Assembly (NCBI GenBank): GCA_000511875.1 | Contig: AZIN01000004.1 | Location: 248,001 to 312,000 of the forward strand | Direction of reading: 5' to 3' | Source: Gammaproteobacteria bacterium MOLA455 | GTDB taxonomy: Bacteria; Pseudomonadota; Gammaproteobacteria; Pseudomonadales; Porticoccaceae | Length of the DNA stretch: 64,000 nt | Shown here: piece by piece, positions 1 through 10,216 of the stretch | Layout of the letters: each line of letters begins with the position of its first letter | Numbering within the stretch: position 1 is the stretch's first letter | Made by a program: the position numbers and the translations under genes | The notes under the pieces: generated by a model | Told to the model about the DNA's origin: nothing | The model's database searches: none | What the model saw: only the letters and a program-made list of their open reading frames with translations

Positions 1-1476
1 CAGACTAAGGGGGACTCCAATCGACTGTCTCGCCAAGTGGCAAAGGGGCAGTTGCTGCGTATTCGCTCGGGTGTCTATACCGATGAACTCGACCCTGCTA
101 ATTGGCCGTTTCTGCTGGAAAGCCGTTGGTATGAAGTCGTTAAAGCCCTGTGTCCGGCGGGAACCATTGCTGCGTATCGTACTGCGATTGAGCTGCGGCC
201 AGTGGATGGGCGGGTATTTCTCGCAGCGCCAATTGGTAGACGCAAGACTATAGTGGTGCATTCCAGCTTAACGCTTCAACTCTTACCTGCTGATACGGAG
301 TTGGGAACCGAACCCTTTTTACCGGATTTTTTTCGCAGTAATCCTGCACGTCAATGTTTGGAGAATCTGAATCGCTCCCGCGGTGCCCGTAAAATTATAG
401 ACAAGGCGCTGGGTGAAGAGGGGGTGGAGTTAATGTTGATTGAGCGCCTTAGCCGTTACGGTGAGGATGAGCTAAACCGACTTCGTGATGAGGCTGCTGT
501 CCTTGCCAAACCATTGGCTATGACGGCGGAGTTTAATTTGCTGAATAAGAAAATCAGCACTTTGCTGTCTAGTCACCAAAACAATGGTAGCTTGATCACA
601 CCGCAAGGCTTGGCTACGGCTCAAAAAGTACCCTTTGATAGTCATCGGCTGGCGCTGTTTAGTCGGTTGGCGGATTACTTGGGCGGTTGTGAGTTAACCG
701 TGGAACCCTTCGGCAACAATACGGGGGCTTGGAGACATTTAAGTTTTTTCGAGAGTTACTTTTCTAATTACATTGAAGGCACAGAGTTTCTGATTGAAGA
801 AGCCGAGCAAATTATTTTTGATCGATCAGCAGTGGTCAATCGCCATGAAGATAGTCACGATGTAATGGCAGTTTATGATCTGGTATTCGATCAGCAGGAA
901 ATGATGGCAACCCCAAGCAGTGCTCAGTCGTTTATCGACATGATCCAAGGGCGCCACGAACTGATCATGAAAGAGCGGCCGAGCAAAAGGCCGGGTCAAT
1001 TGAAAGAAAAAATTAATAAGGCGGGAAACACTGTATTTGTTTCTCCGCAGAACCTGATAGGCACGCTTACTCAAGCCATGGATATCTATATGAGGCTCCC
1101 GCCGGGACTGGCGCGGGCTATTTATATCCATTTTGTGCTGGCGGAGTGCCACCCTATGGATGACGGTAATGGGCGTTTGGCGCGAATTTTTATGAATGCC
1201 GAAATGGCTTCCCAATCGCTATGTAAAATTATAGTGCCAACGGTGCATCGCGATAGCTACCTTAACGGTTTGCGTGCCGCTACTCGCAGTGGACAATTCA
1301 GGACAATAGTAAAGGTCATTCACCAGCTGCATCGCTACAGTGCTAGTCTGCCGTGGTTAGATTACGGCGAGGCTCTGGTGACCCTCAGGGCAGATGGGGC
1401 TGACAAAACGCCAGATGAAGGTGTAGCGACGTTCAACCGTAAAATCAATCAGTGGTATCAATCTTATCCAGCCTAA
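1..1476 (+). CDS. Fic family AMP-transferase with AbiEi-antitoxin-like N-terminal region (5' end outside window)
   Basis: The reading frame is open from base 1, so the true start is probably upstream; a GTG at 37 is the first in-window candidate. Residue numbers here count from that GTG. The first ~20 visible residues (NRLSRQVAKGQLLRIRSGVY) resemble the winged-helix region of AbiEi-type antitoxins. The C-terminal half is a Fic domain with core HPMDDGNGRLAR (H372 to R383), keeping the catalytic His and the nucleotide-binding Arg. An inhibitory helix motif SNYIEG (S243-G248, Glu247) fits class II self-inhibited Fic enzymes, with the motif N-terminal to the core. Fic enzymes transfer AMP from ATP to target proteins. 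The DNA-binding end suggests autoregulation or a toxin-antitoxin role, which is inference. No partner gene is seen downstream; the next gene is convergent. Confidence 0.82.
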   Translation, partial: QTKGDSNRLSRQVAKGQLLRIRSGVYTDELDPANWPFLLESRWYEVVKALCPAGTIAAYRTAIELRPVDGRVFLAAPIGRRKTIVVHSSLTLQLLPADTELGTEPFLPDFFRSNPARQCLENLNRSRGARKIIDKALGEEGVELMLIERLSRYGEDELNRLRDEAAVLAKPLAMTAEFNLLNKKISTLLSSHQNNGSLITPQGLATAQKVPFDSHRLALFSRLADYLGGCELTVEPFGNNTGAWRHLSFFESYFSNYIEGTEFLIEEAEQIIFDRSAVVNRHEDSHDVMAVYDLVFDQQEMMATPSSAQSFIDMIQGRHELIMKERPSKRPGQLKEKINKAGNTVFVSPQNLIGTLTQAMDIYMRLPPGLARAIYIHFVLAECHPMDDGNGRLARIFMNAEMASQSLCKIIVPTVHRDSYLNGLRAATRSGQFRTIVKVIHQLHRYSASLPWLDYGEALVTLRADGADKTPDEGVATFNRKINQWYQSYPA

Positions 1477-1553
1477 AACGGTTTGTGGTCAAACCTTCCT
1501 CGGGTAGCAGAAAAGGACGTTCTTTCTCTGGAGTGACGTGGTGATTGGGTTAA

Positions 1554-3584
1554 TCACCCAAACAACGACTTCAATGCCGCCAACGATTCCTCGCCCTTAG
1601 CTTGATTCTCTTCTTTGCTCATTTCAACACCACCGCCAATCCGAATCAAATCATCCTCTGGCAACTCATCGACAAAACGACTTGGGGTCGTTGGCGACGT
1701 ATCGCCAAACTGGGTTCGCTGTCTGGCGCTGGTCATGGTTAGCGTTCGCTGGGCTCTGGTAATCCCGACATAGGCAAGGCGACGCTCTTCTTCGATAGCG
1801 CCACCTTCAACACTGTTTTTATGGGGCAGTATGTCTTCTTCCATACCCACCATAAACACATGCAAAAACTCCAATCCCTTCGCCGCGTGCAATGTCATCA
1901 GCTGGACTTTGTCGTCGGCAGATTCTTCCTTTTCACGGTCGAGTAGGTCTCGCAGGATCAGCTTAGAGATGGCGTTTTCAATTTTCGTGTCGCCTTTTTC
2001 TTCGTCGGTTTCAGTCTCGTCGTTTTTTAATACCTGGGCTAGTTGCTTGAGTAAGAACTGCACGTTGTCCCAGCGTTTGTGGGCCACGTGGTCGCTGCTG
2101 GCGTTGGCCTTTAGCCAGTCGAGATATTCGATGTCGTCGAGCATTTCATTGATGGCTTCAATGGGTTTGCCGTTGTAGACGTTGCGGTTGATGTTTTGCA
2201 CCCAGCGTTTAAAGCGTTTTAGGCGCTCTAAGTTGTTCGCTGGCATGGTGGCGGTGAGGCCGACTTCGTCGATGGCGTCGTAGAGTGACAAGGTGCGCTT
2301 GTTGGAGTATTCACCGAGTTTTTCTAAGGTGGTGGGGCCGATCTGACGTCGCGGGGTGTTGATAATCCGCAGCATGGCGTTGTCGTCATCTGGGTTAATA
2401 ATTAACCGCAGGTAGGCCATGATGTCTTTGATTTCGGTTTTGGCGTAGAACGATTGGCCGCCGGTGATCTCGTAGGGAATGCTCTGAGATTGCAGTTTAA
2501 TTTCAATTATTTTGGCTTGGTAGTTGCCTCGATAGAGCACGGCGAAATCACTGTATTTACAGCGGCGTTTTAGGCGCATATCAATAATTTCATTGACCAC
2601 GCGTTCGCATTCGCCGTCTTCGTTGTCACTGCTGATAAAGCGCAGAGGGTCGCCGGGGCCCAGTTCACTCCACAGCGCTTTGCTGATTAGGTGAGGGTTG
2701 TTGGCGATGAGCGTGTTGGCGGCTTTGAGTATGCGGCCGGTGGAGCGGTAGTTCTGCTCGAGCTTAATAATATTGAGGGTAGGGAAATCCGTTTGCAGTT
2801 GCATGAGGTTTTCTGGGCGGGCACCACGCCAGGCGTAAATCGACTGATCGTCGTCGCCGACTACGGTGAGTGCCTGCTTTTCATTGACCAATGTTCGCAC
2901 CAGTTCGTACTGGGCTAGGTTGGTGTCTTGATATTCGTCTACCAATAGGTAGCGGATGCGTCTCTTCCACTTGCCGAGAATCTCGGGGTTGTTACGAAAC
3001 AGCAGCACCGGGGCCATGATCAAGTCGTCGAAGTCGACGGCATTGTAGGCCTTTAGGGCGCGCTGATAGCGTTCGTAGAGCATGGCTGTGGCTTGTTCGC
3101 TGTTGCCGGCGGAGGCACTGGCGGCTTGGTGTGGTTCTAGGAGGCCGTTCTTCCAGTTGGAAATGGTGTTCTGGGCGGTGTCGATAAGCTTTTCGTCGAG
3201 TTCGCTATTGCGCGCCAATAATTCTTTTAACAGGTTGCGGCAGTCTTCTTGGTCGAGGATCGAGAAGCCGGGCTTAAAGCCCAGGGCTTTGATCTCGCTG
3301 CGAATAATATTCAGGCCGAGGTTGTGGAAGGTGGAAACGGTTAGGCCTCTGCCATCAGCGCCGCTGAGCAGGCTGGCGACTCGGGCTTTCATTTCTCGAG
3401 CGGCTTTGTTGGTGAAGGTCACGGCGGCGATGTTGCGCGCGGGAATCCCACACTCTTCGACTAGGTAGGCGATCTTTTGCGTGATTACACTGGTTTTACC
3501 ACTGCCGGCACCGGCGAGCACTAGCAGCGGGCCGTCGATATATTTCAGCGCAGCCTGCTGCTGGGGGTTGAGCGTGTTGGCCAT
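1554..3584 (-). CDS. rep: ATP-dependent DNA helicase Rep
   Basis: This is a superfamily 1A 3'-5' DNA helicase of 676 aa, matching E. coli Rep (about 673 aa) along its length. Walker A is AGAGSGKT at residues 24-31. The Q-motif (NPQQQAAL) precedes it. The DExx box LLVDEYQDTN lies near residue 215, followed by VVGDDDQSIYAWRGARP, QLMTLHAAKGLEF and the motif VI sequence EERRLAYVGITRAQ. Rep clears proteins ahead of replication forks and helps restart them. Its end is convergent with the Fic gene. It lies 38 bp downstream of valS on the same strand and may be co-transcribed with it. Confidence 0.95.
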   Translation of the reverse strand: MANTLNPQQQAALKYIDGPLLVLAGAGSGKTSVITQKIAYLVEECGIPARNIAAVTFTNKAAREMKARVASLLSGADGRGLTVSTFHNLGLNIIRSEIKALGFKPGFSILDQEDCRNLLKELLARNSELDEKLIDTAQNTISNWKNGLLEPHQAASASAGNSEQATAMLYERYQRALKAYNAVDFDDLIMAPVLLFRNNPEILGKWKRRIRYLLVDEYQDTNLAQYELVRTLVNEKQALTVVGDDDQSIYAWRGARPENLMQLQTDFPTLNIIKLEQNYRSTGRILKAANTLIANNPHLISKALWSELGPGDPLRFISSDNEDGECERVVNEIIDMRLKRRCKYSDFAVLYRGNYQAKIIEIKLQSQSIPYEITGGQSFYAKTEIKDIMAYLRLIINPDDDNAMLRIINTPRRQIGPTTLEKLGEYSNKRTLSLYDAIDEVGLTATMPANNLERLKRFKRWVQNINRNVYNGKPIEAINEMLDDIEYLDWLKANASSDHVAHKRWDNVQFLLKQLAQVLKNDETETDEEKGDTKIENAISKLILRDLLDREKEESADDKVQLMTLHAAKGLEFLHVFMVGMEEDILPHKNSVEGGAIEEERRLAYVGITRAQRTLTMTSARQRTQFGDTSPTTPSRFVDELPEDDLIRIGGGVEMSKEENQAKGEESLAALKSLFG

Positions 3585-3622
3585 TCGGTTCTCTTTGTTT
3601 TTTCGGTTAGCGTCAAAAGACC

Positions 3623-6520
3623 CTAGGCCATTTTAGAAATTACGCTGCGCTTCTCTTGTAACTGGGTCAGGGAACTCTCAAATTCACTGAGTTTTTGACG
3701 TTCTTTGGCGACCACTTCTGCTGGGGCATTGTCGACAAATTTGGCGTTGCCGAGTTTGCCGGTAAGCTTTTTCGCTTCCAGAGAGTTCTTTTCAATTTCG
3801 CGGTCGAGACGCGCCAGTTCGGCGTCGACGTCGATGATGCCAGCCATGGGAACTAGGATTTCCAGATCACCGGCCAGTGCCGTGGCACAGAGTGGTGCAT
3901 CCTCTGGATTATCGAGCCAGGTGATGGATTCCAGATTGGCCAGCTTGCTGAGGAACTGGTGGTTGTCTTGCATACGCCGCTGATCATTGTCACCGCCTTT
4001 GGTCATATAGATGGGCAGGGCTTTGGCGGGGGAGATATTCATCTCGCCGCGGATATTGCGCACGCCGATAATCACCGCTTTGAGCCATTCGATATCGGCA
4101 AGGGCGTCTTGATCTACTTGGCTGCTGTCGGCTTGTGGGTAGCGCTGCAGCATAATGGTGTCGCCGGCGGGGTTCAGCTCAATACCGGCCAGTGGGGCGA
4201 TATTTTGCCAGATCTCTTCGGTGATAAACGGCAGCATGGGGTGAGCAAGGCGCAAGGTGGCTTCTAATACTCGAACCAATGTGCGGCGAGTACCTTTCTG
4301 TAGTTGCGGGTCGCCGTTCTCGTCCCAGAGGACCGGCTTGGACAGTTCCAGATACCAGTCGCAGTATTCATTCCAGACAAAGTCGTAGAGTGCCTGGGCG
4401 GCGAGATCAAATCTGTAGCTGTCGATCGCGGCGCTTACGTCGATCTCGGCTTGCTGTAGCCGCGAGATAATCCAGCGGTCGGCAAGACTGAGTTTGTAGT
4501 CTTGAGAATTATCTTGGCCGCAGTTTTCAACACCATTTTCTCCGCTGACGTTCATCAGAACATAACGGGACGCATTCCAGATTTTGTTGCAGAAGTTTCG
4601 GTAGCCTTCTAGACGTTTCATATCCCAATTAATATCGCGGCCGGTTGAGGCCAATGCGCAGAGAGTGAAACGCAGTGCGTCTGATCCATGAGGCTCGATG
4701 CCATCAGGGAATTGTTTTCTGGTGCGGCTGGCGATCTTGGCGGCTTGCTGGGGCTGCATCATGTTGCCGGTGCGTTTGGCCAGCAGGGTTTCTATATCAA
4801 TGCCGTCGATCATGTCCAAGGGGTCCAAAACATTGCCTTTCGACTTGGACATTTTCTGACCCTGCTCATCGCGGATCAGGCCGGTGACATAGACGGTTTT
4901 GAACGGTATTTCCGGCTCGCCATTTTCATCTTTGATCAGGTGCATGCTCATCATTACCATGCGCGCGACCCAGAAGAAAATAATATCGAATCCAGTGACC
5001 AGCACGTCGGTGGGATGGAACATTTTCAGGCGCTCGGTCTTTTCGGGCCAGCCCTGAGTGCCGAAGGTCCAGAGTGCTGAAGAGAACCAAGTATCCAGAA
5101 CATCCGCGTCTTGCTTAAGGGCAATATCACCGAGGTCATATTTTTCACGGACGTCAGCTTCGTCTTTGCCGACATAGGCTTTGCCGGCTTCGTCGTACCA
5201 AGCGGGAATCTGGTGACCCCACCACAGCTGGCGTGAGATACACCAGTCTTGAATGTTGCGCATCCAGGAGAAGTACATGTTCTCGTATTGCTGCGGAACA
5301 AATTTGATGCGTCCATCTTCCACTGCTTCGATAGCCGGACCAGCCAGTTTCTTGGCGTCCACATACCATTGGTTGGTGAGCAGGGGCTCGATAACCACGC
5401 CGCCACGATCGCCATAGGGCACGGTCATGTCGTTTTCTTCAATGCTTTCCAGCAAGCCTAGGGCTTCAAAGTCCGCGATGATTTCACGGCGAGCGGCGAA
5501 GCGTTCCATACCGCGGTATTTTTCCGGCAGAGTGGCGTCTAGGTCGTTGTTGTCGCTGCCGTCTGTATTGACACATTCAGCGGTTTGGCGAATGTCGGCA
5601 TTGGTGGTGAGGATGTTGATCATTGGCAGCTTTTGACGCTGGCCAACTTCATAGTCATTGAAATCGTGGGCTGGGGTGATCTTCACACAGCCGGTGCCTT
5701 TTTCCATATTGGCGTAGTCGTCGGCGACGATGGGAATTAGGCGACCCAGTAAGGGTAATTCGACAAACTGACCAACCAGATCTTCGTAGCGAGAATCTTC
5801 CGGGTTTACTGCAACGCCGGTATCACCGAGCATGGTTTCAGGGCGGGTGGTGGCAACCACTATGTAGTCTTTGCCATCGGATGTTTTGGCGCCATTGGCC
5901 AGTGGATAGCGCAGGTGCCACATCTTGCCTTTGACTTCGCGGTTCTCAACTTCGAGATCGGAGATGGCGGTGTGCAGCTTGGGGTCCCAATTGACCAGGC
6001 GCTTGCCACGGTAAATCAGGCCATCGGCATGGAGGCGGATAAAGGCTTCTTGAACGCCTTTGTAAAAACCATCGTCCATGGTGAAACGTTCGGTTTCCCA
6101 GTCCACAGAGTTGCCGAGACGACGCATCTGTTGGGTGATGGTGCCACCGGATTCTTCTTTCCATTCCCAGATTTTCTGAATAAATTTCTCACGGCCCAGT
6201 TCTTCGCGGCCGGGCTGGCCTTCGGCGGCGAGCTTGCGCTCAACCACCATCTGGGTGGCGATACCCGCATGGTCTGTGCCCACTTGCCAGAGGGCGTTCT
6301 TGCCTTTCATGCGATTATAGCGGGTCAGTGCGTCCATAATGCCGTGCTGCAGGGCGTGGCCAATGTGCAGGCTGCCGGTGACATTGGGTGGTGGAATAAT
6401 AATGCTGTAGGGCTCGCCGGCATCGCCGCTGCCGCTCATATTGGGGGCAAAATAGCCGCGGTCTTCCCAGGTTTTATACCATTTGGTTTCTATTTCCTGG
6501 GGGGCAAATGTTTTTTCCAT
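3623..6520 (-). CDS. valS: Valyl-tRNA synthetase
   Basis: This class I aminoacyl-tRNA synthetase charges tRNA-Val with valine in the cytoplasm. At 965 aa it is near the usual bacterial length (about 950). The HIGH motif is in [13 protein letters not shown] (HIGH at residues 52-55). The KMSKS loop ([13 protein letters not shown]) lies near residue 555. The CP1 editing region lies between them, with DHAGIATQ and the [12 protein letters not shown] editing motif. The last ~70 residues form the Val-tRNA synthetase coiled-coil arm ([18 protein letters not shown]). It is downstream of the holC cluster in the order pepA-holC-X-valS, as in pseudomonads. Confidence 0.97.
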   Translation of the reverse strand: MEKTFAPQEIETKWYKTWEDRGYFAPNMSGSGDAGEPYSIIIPPPNVTGSLHIGHALQHGIMDALTRYNRMKGKNALWQVGTDHAGIATQMVVERKLAAEGQPGREELGREKFIQKIWEWKEESGGTITQQMRRLGNSVDWETERFTMDDGFYKGVQEAFIRLHADGLIYRGKRLVNWDPKLHTAISDLEVENREVKGKMWHLRYPLANGAKTSDGKDYIVVATTRPETMLGDTGVAVNPEDSRYEDLVGQFVELPLLGRLIPIVADDYANMEKGTGCVKITPAHDFNDYEVGQRQKLPMINILTTNADIRQTAECVNTDGSDNNDLDATLPEKYRGMERFAARREIIADFEALGLLESIEENDMTVPYGDRGGVVIEPLLTNQWYVDAKKLAGPAIEAVEDGRIKFVPQQYENMYFSWMRNIQDWCISRQLWWGHQIPAWYDEAGKAYVGKDEADVREKYDLGDIALKQDADVLDTWFSSALWTFGTQGWPEKTERLKMFHPTDVLVTGFDIIFFWVARMVMMSMHLIKDENGEPEIPFKTVYVTGLIRDEQGQKMSKSKGNVLDPLDMIDGIDIETLLAKRTGNMMQPQQAAKIASRTRKQFPDGIEPHGSDALRFTLCALASTGRDINWDMKRLEGYRNFCNKIWNASRYVLMNVSGENGVENCGQDNSQDYKLSLADRWIISRLQQAEIDVSAAIDSYRFDLAAQALYDFVWNEYCDWYLELSKPVLWDENGDPQLQKGTRRTLVRVLEATLRLAHPMLPFITEEIWQNIAPLAGIELNPAGDTIMLQRYPQADSSQVDQDALADIEWLKAVIIGVRNIRGEMNISPAKALPIYMTKGGDNDQRRMQDNHQFLSKLANLESITWLDNPEDAPLCATALAGDLEILVPMAGIIDVDAELARLDREIEKNSLEAKKLTGKLGNAKFVDNAPAEVVAKERQKLSEFESSLTQLQEKRSVISKMA

Positions 6521-6642
6521 TATCGAGCTCAGCTATCTGGTTTTGGGGCGGAGAATTGAGGTGGCGCATTTAGGGGGCAGATTATAGGGGTTGCTAGCTT
6601 TTGTTCCTAGCGCTGAGGGCCAACAACTGCCCTGAGAGGGAA

Positions 6643-7089
6643 TTAATTTTCGCGATTAAATCGCTCGACCACGAGGTTGCGAATCTTCTCGCGCAGCAGC
6701 TGGTCGATTCGCGGACGCATTTTCGCCATTAGTTTATTGACCACGGCGTTGATCTGGTCGTTGCTCGGCCCATGACTGCTGGCTTGGGCGGTTGAGGGTT
6801 TTTCAAAGAGATGTTGCTGGGCTTGATTAAACTGGTCGCTGAGACGTTTCTCGTCATCTACTTCATCGTCCACCACATCGGTGAGAATGGGGATTTCAAG
6901 ATTGTGCACATCCTCTTCGCTGATGCTATCAGGCAGTTGCAGGTCAGTGTTAGCCAGCGCTTTTTCGACGTTGTCTGAGAGCAGGTTATCTTGCAGGGAG
7001 TAGAGATCGTCGAGTAACTTCTCTAGGTCTGAGGAACGAATTGCAGAACTCTCTGTGCTGGATTGGGCCTTGTTAGTCTGATCGGTCAT
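6643..7089 (-). CDS. Acidic hypothetical protein between holC and valS
   Basis: The 148-aa product has no domain that I recognise. The N-terminal two thirds are acidic and rich in Ser, Asp and Gln, so probably flexible. The C-terminal ~40 residues (NAVVNKLMAKMRPRIDQLLR onward) are basic and look helical. The start codon overlaps the holC stop by one base (TAATG), so translation is probably coupled. A small protein occupies the same place in pseudomonad genomes, as far as I recall, which argues for a real conserved gene. No signal peptide or membrane segment is visible. A role with the chi subunit or the replisome would be guesswork. Confidence 0.75.
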   Translation of the reverse strand: MTDQTNKAQSSTESSAIRSSDLEKLLDDLYSLQDNLLSDNVEKALANTDLQLPDSISEEDVHNLEIPILTDVVDDEVDDEKRLSDQFNQAQQHLFEKPSTAQASSHGPSNDQINAVVNKLMAKMRPRIDQLLREKIRNLVVERFNREN

Positions 7090-7520
7090 TAGGGTTTAAA
7101 TTTTTCGGTAAGGTCATGGAAGCTCAGGGGATAGCCGCGCTCTTTATAGAACTTAAAGTTGTCGCGCTTGGCCTGTTCGTAAGCGGGCTCGGGATAGATC
7201 ACTTCCATCACTCGTTCAAAGCGGCTAAACCAAGTGGGAATTGCCCCTTGAAGGTTGATCAGAATGCCGTGATGTTCGCCGGGGTCACTGTTGTCGGCAC
7301 TAATGGCGATAGGCAGGTGCTCAGTGCCAAGACCGTGGGGTACAAATGCGCTGGCCTGAAAGTCCCAGAGTAGTTTATCCAACTGCTGTGCGGTGTCCAT
7401 ATCGGGCACCAGACACAGCACCTGTTGGTTGGCATTAATCGCCTTTTGTGCCAGCTGACAGACCAGTGCGAGGGCGACCTGAAGGTCGCCGGATAACTTG
7501 TAAAAGGAAACACTGGTCAT
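7089..7520 (-). CDS. holC: DNA polymerase III subunit chi
   Basis: Chi (HolC) links the clamp loader, through psi, to the C-terminal tail of SSB. The 143-aa protein has the usual length and N-terminus (MTSVSFYKL), the VCQLAQKAINANQQVLCLV strand-helix region, a LLWDFQASAFVPH segment and the conserved FSRFERVMEVIY stretch near residues 99-110. The C-terminal YKERGYPLSFHDL is also typical. It starts 8 bp after the pepA stop and is followed without a gap by the acidic gene and valS, the widespread pepA-holC-valS order. Confidence 0.93.
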   Translation of the reverse strand: MTSVSFYKLSGDLQVALALVCQLAQKAINANQQVLCLVPDMDTAQQLDKLLWDFQASAFVPHGLGTEHLPIAISADNSDPGEHHGILINLQGAIPTWFSRFERVMEVIYPEPAYEQAKRDNFKFYKERGYPLSFHDLTEKFKP

Positions 7521-7527
7521 CTTGGCC

Positions 7528-8997
7528 TTATCCCGCCTTGCTGCGCAGGTAGTCCATCAATATAGGTACAGGTCGGCCGGTTGAACCTTTGGCGGCACCC
7601 GAAACCCATGCGGTTCCGGCAACATCCAAATGTGCCCACTTGTACTTCTTAGTGAAACGGGCAAGGAAGCAGGCAGCAGTAATAGTGCCGGCCTGAGGGC
7701 CGCCAATATTGGCGATATCAGCAAAGTTACTTTTCAGCAGTTCGTCATACTCTTCAAACAGCGGCAGACGCCAGGCGCGGTCGCCACTGCGGGTGCCACT
7801 GCTGAGCAGCTGTTCGGCAAGTTCGTCGTCATTGGCGAGCAGGCCAGCGGTAACCTTGCCCAGTGCGCCAATTACAGCACCGGTAAGGGTGGCAATATCA
7901 ATCACGGTGTCGGGCTTGAAGCGTCCGGCGTAGGTGAGGGCATCACAGAGAATCAAGCGGCCTTCGGCATCGGTGTTCAATACTTCAATGGTCTGGCCAG
8001 ACATGCTGGTGACTACGTCGCCGGGCTTGGTTGCGTGGCCGTTGGGCATATTTTCGGTGGCTGGGACTATGCCGACAACATTGATAGGCAGTTGGTTTTC
8101 GATCAGAGCATTGAATACGCCGATCACAGAGGCGCCGCCGCACATATCGTATTTCATCTCGTCCATGCCATTGCCAGGTTTGAGACTTATGCCGCCGGAG
8201 TCAAAGGTCACCGCTTTGCCCACTAGGACAATCGGCTTAACTGAGGCTTTGGTGCCCTGGTATTTCATTACGATCATTTTGGCTGGCACATCGCTGCCTG
8301 CGGAAACCGAGAGCAAAGAGCCCATCTTGAGTTTCTTCATATCCGCTTCGCTGAGCACGCTGGTGGTGAACTTGGCTTGGCCTTTGGCGAGAGCCTTGGC
8401 CTGAGTGGCAAGATAGTCGGGAGTACAGATATTGGCGGGCAAGTTGCCCAGCTGGCGAGCGACGTTCATGCCGTTGCCAACGGCAGAGCCATAGGCCAGA
8501 CCTTTTTTGGCGGCACTAAGATCGGTTCTAGTGGGCGCCCAATAGGTTACGGTCTTTAATTTTCGTGGCGTGGTTTTTGCGCTGCCTTTGGGCGCTGCTT
8601 GGTACTGGTAGCTGGCGGTTTGAATGCTGCGTGCAACTATACTGGCCTGCCATTCGCTATCGTCGGACAGTCCTTCGCCAACCCACACTGCTTTGACGCT
8701 GGGAGTTTTTAACAGTGCCGCGGCACCTGCTTCAATGGCTTTTATCTGCTGCTGTGCGGTGCCTGCGCCTTCAGTACCAAGCAAGATAACACGCTTGCCG
8801 CTGGCGCCTGGTATATGCATTACTAAGGTGGCGCCACTCTTTCCGGAAAAGTCGCCAGCTTTGATCAATGAGGAAATCGCGCCGTCCAAAGACATATCTA
8901 GTGCTTTAGCACTGTCTTTTAGTTGTGGGCCGGTCGGGAGAATGAGAGAATCCGCTTTTATGTTTAACAGCTGCGCGGCAGATGCAGTAAAATCCAT
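7528..8997 (-). CDS. pepA: Cytosol (leucyl) aminopeptidase PepA
   Basis: This M17 family metallo-aminopeptidase of 489 aa removes N-terminal residues, preferring leucine, and in some enterobacteria also binds DNA. The family signature NTDAEGRLIL lies near residue 340 and supplies two-metal ligands. VGKAVTFDSGGISLKPG and MKYDMCGGASVIG hold further ligands and the active-site Lys and Arg. The N-terminal ~160 residues form the less conserved macro-like domain. It is the first gene of the minus-strand run pepA-holC-X-valS-rep and is divergent from lptF, with about 100 bp between them for both promoters. Confidence 0.96.
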   Translation of the reverse strand: MDFTASAAQLLNIKADSLILPTGPQLKDSAKALDMSLDGAISSLIKAGDFSGKSGATLVMHIPGASGKRVILLGTEGAGTAQQQIKAIEAGAAALLKTPSVKAVWVGEGLSDDSEWQASIVARSIQTASYQYQAAPKGSAKTTPRKLKTVTYWAPTRTDLSAAKKGLAYGSAVGNGMNVARQLGNLPANICTPDYLATQAKALAKGQAKFTTSVLSEADMKKLKMGSLLSVSAGSDVPAKMIVMKYQGTKASVKPIVLVGKAVTFDSGGISLKPGNGMDEMKYDMCGGASVIGVFNALIENQLPINVVGIVPATENMPNGHATKPGDVVTSMSGQTIEVLNTDAEGRLILCDALTYAGRFKPDTVIDIATLTGAVIGALGKVTAGLLANDDELAEQLLSSGTRSGDRAWRLPLFEEYDELLKSNFADIANIGGPQAGTITAACFLARFTKKYKWAHLDVAGTAWVSGAAKGSTGRPVPILMDYLRSKAG

Positions 8998-9103
8998 GTT
9001 TTGCTCCGATTGGTAGTCATTTTTTTGAAAGATTTGAGTCTAAATACGATGCGAACGATAGCATAAATTTCGCTACAACACCCAAAGGCTATAAGCTTAA
9101 CCT

Positions 9104-10216
9104 GTGATTATTTTCCGTTATCTGTGCCGCGAAATTCTATCTGCCACCACGGCGGTCTGCGTGATTCTGCTCCTCGTACTCATGAGTGGCCGCTTTGTTA
9201 AATACCTCGCCAAAGCCGTGGCCGGAGATATGGATTCCAACTCTATCTTCGCGATGATCGGTTATCGCATTCCCAGCTTTCTCGAATTAACTCTGCCCCT
9301 GGCTTTTTTCCTCGCCGTGCTGCTCTCCTTTGGCCGGCTCTATGTGCAAAATGAGATGAGCGTATTAAAAGCCTGTGGTGTGTCAGAGCGACGGCTGATG
9401 GGTTACACATTGATTATTGCCGCGGTATTTGCCGTGGCTACCGGCTGGTTGAGCCTGTCGATTTCTCCTTCCGGTATGGCTAAGGCTGAGGCATTGTTCG
9501 ATGCCGAGAAATCTCGTAGTGAGCTCGATAAGCTGATGCCGAAAAAATTCTACTCCCTGTCTGGAGGCAAAGGAGTGACCTATGCCGAGGCGGTGACCGA
9601 GGATCGCGAGTTAGACGAGATCTTTTTGGCTATGACCGCGGGCAGTGATGAGAACTCTGATCGCCGCTTGATTTTGGTCTTGGCTGATAAGGGTAGGCAA
9701 CAGCAGGCAGAGAACAGCAGCGATCGTTATTTGGTGATGGAGAGCGGCTATCGCATTGAAGGGGTACCCGGGCAAAACGATTATCAGATTACCCGCTTTG
9801 AAGAGTATGGCTCACGCCTAGAGAATACTCAGCCAGCGATGAAGAAGGCCAAGACCGATGCTGTGGCTACGGGTTTGCTTATAGGGTCAAGTGATCTCGA
9901 GTTGCAGGCGACCTTGCAATGGCGTCTATCGATTCCGCTAATGGTGTTGGTGGTAACTATATTGGCGGTACCTTTAAGCCGTACTAATAATCGTCAGGGT
10001 CGTTACGGCAAATTATTGCCCGCGATTGTGCTCTACTTTACCTATCTGGTTGCCCTGAACGCTATGCGCGGCGCCCTTGAATCCGGTGCTATTCCGATCT
10101 GGGTGACATTGTTGCCGGTGCATGCGGTGTATCTGGCGATTGGCCTTTTTCTGTTCAGATCTGGTGCTCCTAAAAAGTCCAAAGTGGCGCTGGCTACTGA
10201 CGAGGTGGCGGCATGA
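9104..10216 (+). CDS. lptF: LPS export ABC transporter permease LptF
   Basis: This inner-membrane permease of the LptB2FGC complex extracts lipopolysaccharide from the inner membrane for transport to the cell surface. The 370-aa protein has the expected topology: two N-terminal membrane segments plus one around residue 95-125, a periplasmic beta-jellyroll domain (about residues 130-265), and three C-terminal segments. Family landmarks are FLELTLPLAFFLAVLLSFGR, VLKACGVSERRLMGY and LAVPLSRTNNRQGRYGKLLPA. The start is GTG at 9104. It overlaps lptG by four bases (ATGA). Confidence 0.94.
   Translation: MIIFRYLCREILSATTAVCVILLLVLMSGRFVKYLAKAVAGDMDSNSIFAMIGYRIPSFLELTLPLAFFLAVLLSFGRLYVQNEMSVLKACGVSERRLMGYTLIIAAVFAVATGWLSLSISPSGMAKAEALFDAEKSRSELDKLMPKKFYSLSGGKGVTYAEAVTEDRELDEIFLAMTAGSDENSDRRLILVLADKGRQQQAENSSDRYLVMESGYRIEGVPGQNDYQITRFEEYGSRLENTQPAMKKAKTDAVATGLLIGSSDLELQATLQWRLSIPLMVLVVTILAVPLSRTNNRQGRYGKLLPAIVLYFTYLVALNAMRGALESGAIPIWVTLLPVHAVYLAIGLFLFRSGAPKKSKVALATDEVAA

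Noticed and set aside
1540-1558. Inverted repeat GGTGATT...AATCACC at the rep 3' end
   Set aside because: No T-run on either strand and it includes the rep stop codon; not convincing as a terminator.
5915-6559. 214-codon open frame on the plus strand opposite valS
   Set aside because: Antisense shadow of conserved valS codons, no family similarity or ribosome site.
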